A DNA stretch of 64,000 nt, from the NCBI RefSeq assembly GCF_005145025.1, contig NZ_CP039695.1:3333501-3397500 (forward strand). Reading direction: 5' to 3'. Shown piece by piece: positions 61,915 to 64,000 of this stretch; position 1 is the first letter of the stretch; every line of letters begins with the position of its first letter. The stretch is from Novosphingobium sp. EMRT-2. Lineage in GTDB: Bacteria > Pseudomonadota > Alphaproteobacteria > Sphingomonadales > Sphingomonadaceae. The position numbers and the translations under genes are program-made. Under the pieces are notes generated by a model. It saw nothing but the letters and a program-made list of their open reading frames with translations. It was not told where the DNA came from and did no database searches.

Positions 61915-63253
61915 ACACGCTGAGCGAACCAGCGTCTTCGCGGACTGGACCTATTACCCCGAACTGCTGGCCCGGCCGGTGCCGCGATACACCAGTTATC
62001 CGACGGCGGCCGAGTTCGTGGACGAGGATTTCGAGGCGCGCCAGCGCGCCGCGATCCGGGCGGTGCGCGGCACGGTCTCGCTCTATCTTCACATCCCCTA
62101 TTGCCGGGAAATCTGCTGGTACTGCGGCTGCAACACCGGCGCCGCCAACCGCACGCAACGGCTGACGCATTACCTTGAGGCGCTGCATCACGAGATCGAG
62201 TTGCTCGCTTCCGAACTCGATCCCTCGGTACGGATCTCGCGGATCGCGTTCGGAGGGGGCAGTCCCAACGCGATCCAGCCGACCGATTTCGTGCGGCTGG
62301 TCGATACGCTGACGGTGAACTTCCGGATGGACCGGCCGGTGCTGTCGATCGAACTGGACCCGCGCAGCCTGTCTTCGCCATGGCTGATGGCGATCCGGGG
62401 CATTGGCGTGATCAAGGCCAGCCTAGGCGTGCAGACGCTGGACGCGCGCGTGCAATCCGCCATCGGACGCGTACAGCCCAAGGATTCGATCGAGCGCGCG
62501 GTCGAGGGGCTGCGCCGCGCGGGCGTGGATTCGATCAATTTCGACCTGATGTACGGGTTGCCGTTCCAGGACGATGCCGTGCTGGCGCAAACGCTGGACG
62601 AGACGATCGCGATGGGGGCGGACCGGGTGGCGCTGTTCGGCTACGCCCACGTGCCCCACATGATCCCGCGCCAGCAGCGCATCGATGCGAGCCGGCTGCC
62701 GGGGCAGGTAGATCGCTTCCGCATGGCGGCGGAAGGGTATCGCCAACTTGTGGATGCCGGGTATCAGGCCGTGGGTTTCGATCACTTCGCGTTGCCCGGC
62801 GACGATCTGGCGCGGGCTGCGCGGACGGGTACGCTGCATCGCAATTTCCAGGGGTTTACCGACGATTCCGCGCCGGTGCTGCTGGGGCTGGGGGCATCTT
62901 CGATCAGCGAGTTTCCCGACCTGTTCGTGCAGAACGAAAAGAACGCCGGCGCTTATCGTACGCTGGTGCACGATGGGCATCTTTCCGGACGGCGCGGGGT
63001 TGAGCGCACTGCGCAGGACCGGCGGCGCGGGGCAGTTATCACGGCCTTGCTCTGTCAACACGAAGCGCGGGTGCCGACGGACCTGATGGACGAGGCGCAA
63101 GCGCGGTTGCAACCCTTTGTCGAACGCGGGCTGGCGACGATAGCAGATGGTTACATCCGGCTGGAGCGGGGGTGCGAGCCCTATGCCCGGTCGATTGCGG
63201 CGGTGTTCGACGCCTATCGCGCCGGCCCGCATCAGTTCAGTTCGGCGGTGTAG
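61904..63253 (+). CDS. hemN: Oxygen-independent coproporphyrinogen III oxidase
   Basis: 449-residue radical SAM enzyme that decarboxylates coproporphyrinogen III without oxygen. It begins near RPVPRYTSYPTA; the cluster motif is C-x3-C-x2-C-x-C, Cys67, 71, 74 and 76 (YCREICWYCGC). VSIDLDPR-like IELDPRSL, GVQTLD and DLMYGLPFQ follow. The start is ATG 61904, 6 bases after AGGAAG. Coexpression with cbb3 supplies haem when oxygen is low. The 3' end overlaps the convergent GGDEF gene by 17 bases. Confidence 0.95.
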   Translation: MSVEHAERTSVFADWTYYPELLARPVPRYTSYPTAAEFVDEDFEARQRAAIRAVRGTVSLYLHIPYCREICWYCGCNTGAANRTQRLTHYLEALHHEIELLASELDPSVRISRIAFGGGSPNAIQPTDFVRLVDTLTVNFRMDRPVLSIELDPRSLSSPWLMAIRGIGVIKASLGVQTLDARVQSAIGRVQPKDSIERAVEGLRRAGVDSINFDLMYGLPFQDDAVLAQTLDETIAMGADRVALFGYAHVPHMIPRQQRIDASRLPGQVDRFRMAAEGYRQLVDAGYQAVGFDHFALPGDDLARAARTGTLHRNFQGFTDDSAPVLLGLGASSISEFPDLFVQNEKNAGAYRTLVHDGHLSGRRGVERTAQDRRRGAVITALLCQHEARVPTDLMDEAQARLQPFVERGLATIADGYIRLERGCEPYARSIAAVFDAYRAGPHQFSSAV

Positions 63254-64000
63254 CCCGTTTGCGCGGTGTGGGCGGCAGATGATCAAACAGCGTGGCGATG
63301 GCCGGCTCCCCGCTCGCGGCAAGGTTGATTGACAGCGGGATGGGCCGGGGGTCGTTGCCGGGAGGCAGGGCCACGACGCAATTGCGGCCCATGCGCTTCG
63401 CTTCATAGCAGGCATGATCGGCGCGGCGCATCACGTCGGCGAAAGTCTCGCCCGGCAGCGCGCAGGTGGCGCCGCCGCTGACGGTGAACGCCGGGCGGGC
63501 CTCGCCGGATTCGGCCGCGGCGGCCCGCCTGATCCTTTCGGCCAGTTCGCCGATGTCCTCGATCGAGGCCGACGGCAGCATGACCACGAATTCTTCGCCC
63601 CCGGTCCGTGCCAGCAGCGCGCCCCGTGGCGCCGTGCGGCGCATGATGTCGGCGAAGGCGACGATCACGTCGTCGCCCACATCGTGGCCGTGGGTGTCGT
63701 TGATCGCCTTGAAGTGATCGAGGTCCAGCACCACGACAGCACCACCTTCGACAAACTCGCGCTGGCAGCGGCGGTCGAGGCCGCGCCGGTTGAGCAGGTC
63801 CGAAAGCGGATCGGTTTCGGAGTCCGCCAGGGATTCCTGCACGATGGACTGGATCACGATCAGCATGATGACGAGCCCGGTGGCGATCAGCAGGATTCCG
63901 GACCCCGCCTGCGAAACGATGGCATAGGAACTGTCGGTATAGTCGCGCGCGCTGCGGCCGGAGCCGAGCATCGACGCAAGGAACGGCTTGGTCAGGAAGT
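63237..64000 (-). CDS. Diguanylate cyclase (GGDEF), C-terminal part, 5' end off window
   Basis: The frame is open from the edge at 64000 through FLTKPFLAS into ATG 63971, so the start lies outside. One membrane segment is visible (SGILLIATGLVIMLIVIQSI), then a GGDEF domain: DPLSDLLNRRGLDRR, LDLDHFKAINDTHGHDVGD, and the active-site GGEEF in RTGGEEFVVML. No RxxD inhibitory site is evident at the usual place before GGEEF. It would make c-di-GMP in response to an N-terminal signal not in view. Confidence 0.88.
   Translation of the reverse strand, partial: FLTKPFLASMLGSGRSARDYTDSSYAIVSQAGSGILLIATGLVIMLIVIQSIVQESLADSETDPLSDLLNRRGLDRRCQREFVEGGAVVVLDLDHFKAINDTHGHDVGDDVIVAFADIMRRTAPRGALLARTGGEEFVVMLPSASIEDIGELAERIRRAAAAESGEARPAFTVSGGATCALPGETFADVMRRADHACYEAKRMGRNCVVALPPGNDPRPIPLSINLAASGEPAIATLFDHLPPTPRKRATPPN

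Noticed and set aside
1..64000. CRISPR arrays, tRNA or rRNA genes, IS elements, integrases or att repeats
   Set aside because: I looked for repeated units, cloverleaf-like segments, transposase motifs and direct repeats by eye and found none; a tRNAscan and a repeat search would settle it.

Overview
The window is GC-rich, densely packed chromosomal DNA from an alphaproteobacterium, most likely a sphingomonad close to Novosphingobium or Sphingomonas. Evidence: a PhoK-type alkaline phosphatase, the hemC-hemD-HemX cluster divergent from tsaD-gpsA, tandem cysteine desulfurases with a 2Fe-2S ferredoxin, imuA-imuB-dnaE2 behind a GTTC-N7-GTTC LexA box, many GTG/TTG starts, and short ATGA/GTGA overlaps. 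I saw no rRNA, tRNA, IS element, prophage, CRISPR array or plasmid function. Nearly all of it reads as core genome.

Layout. 1-7.6 kb: start of a DUF885 protein (cut by the window edge), DUF937 protein, small membrane protein, alpha/beta hydrolase, two overlapping cysteine desulfurases, ferredoxin, parC, and an SDR gene behind two palindromes. 7.7-13.2 kb: DsbD-type reductase divergent from a PhoK-like phosphatase, then UbiH-type hydroxylase. 13.2-19.5 kb: mitofilin/HemX-like protein, hemD, hemC; divergently tsaD, gpsA and a flippase. 19.6-29.2 kb: VWA lipoprotein, helix-hairpin-helix protein, DUF2238 protein, GT2-GtrA fusion, leuB, recO, apaG, LysR regulator, Bcr/CflA-type efflux pump, dinB. 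29.3-33.2 kb: copA-copB copper resistance and an aminotransferase. 33.3-38.8 kb: SOS mutasome imuA-imuB-dnaE2. 38.8-40.8 kb: MgtC/DUF4010 and VIT/CCC1 membrane proteins.

40.8-43.8 kb: a probable D-glutamate catabolic unit, dgcN-dgcA plus a LysR regulator, with a perfect T-N11-A palindrome upstream. 43.9-48.5 kb: three acyl-CoA dehydrogenases and an NPD-type flavin oxidoreductase behind a TetR-like palindrome whose core resembles the one upstream of the SDR gene. 48.5-51.7 kb: glycosyltransferase, CmcJ/NvfI-like oxygenase, DUF2061 protein, flavin reductase.

51.7-63.3 kb: an oxygen-limitation block. It holds an Fnr/FixK-type regulator with a [4Fe-4S] cysteine set, an OmpW porin, the complete cbb3 oxidase set ccoNOQP-GHIS, a small secreted Cys-rich protein and hemN (oxygen-independent haem synthesis). 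Three FNR/FixK-type boxes lie here: one before ompW, one before ccoN, and one before a non-coding stretch that ends in a strong intrinsic terminator just upstream of fnr. The last is the best candidate in the window for something undescribed: an FNR-controlled small RNA. The window ends inside a GGDEF diguanylate cyclase gene.
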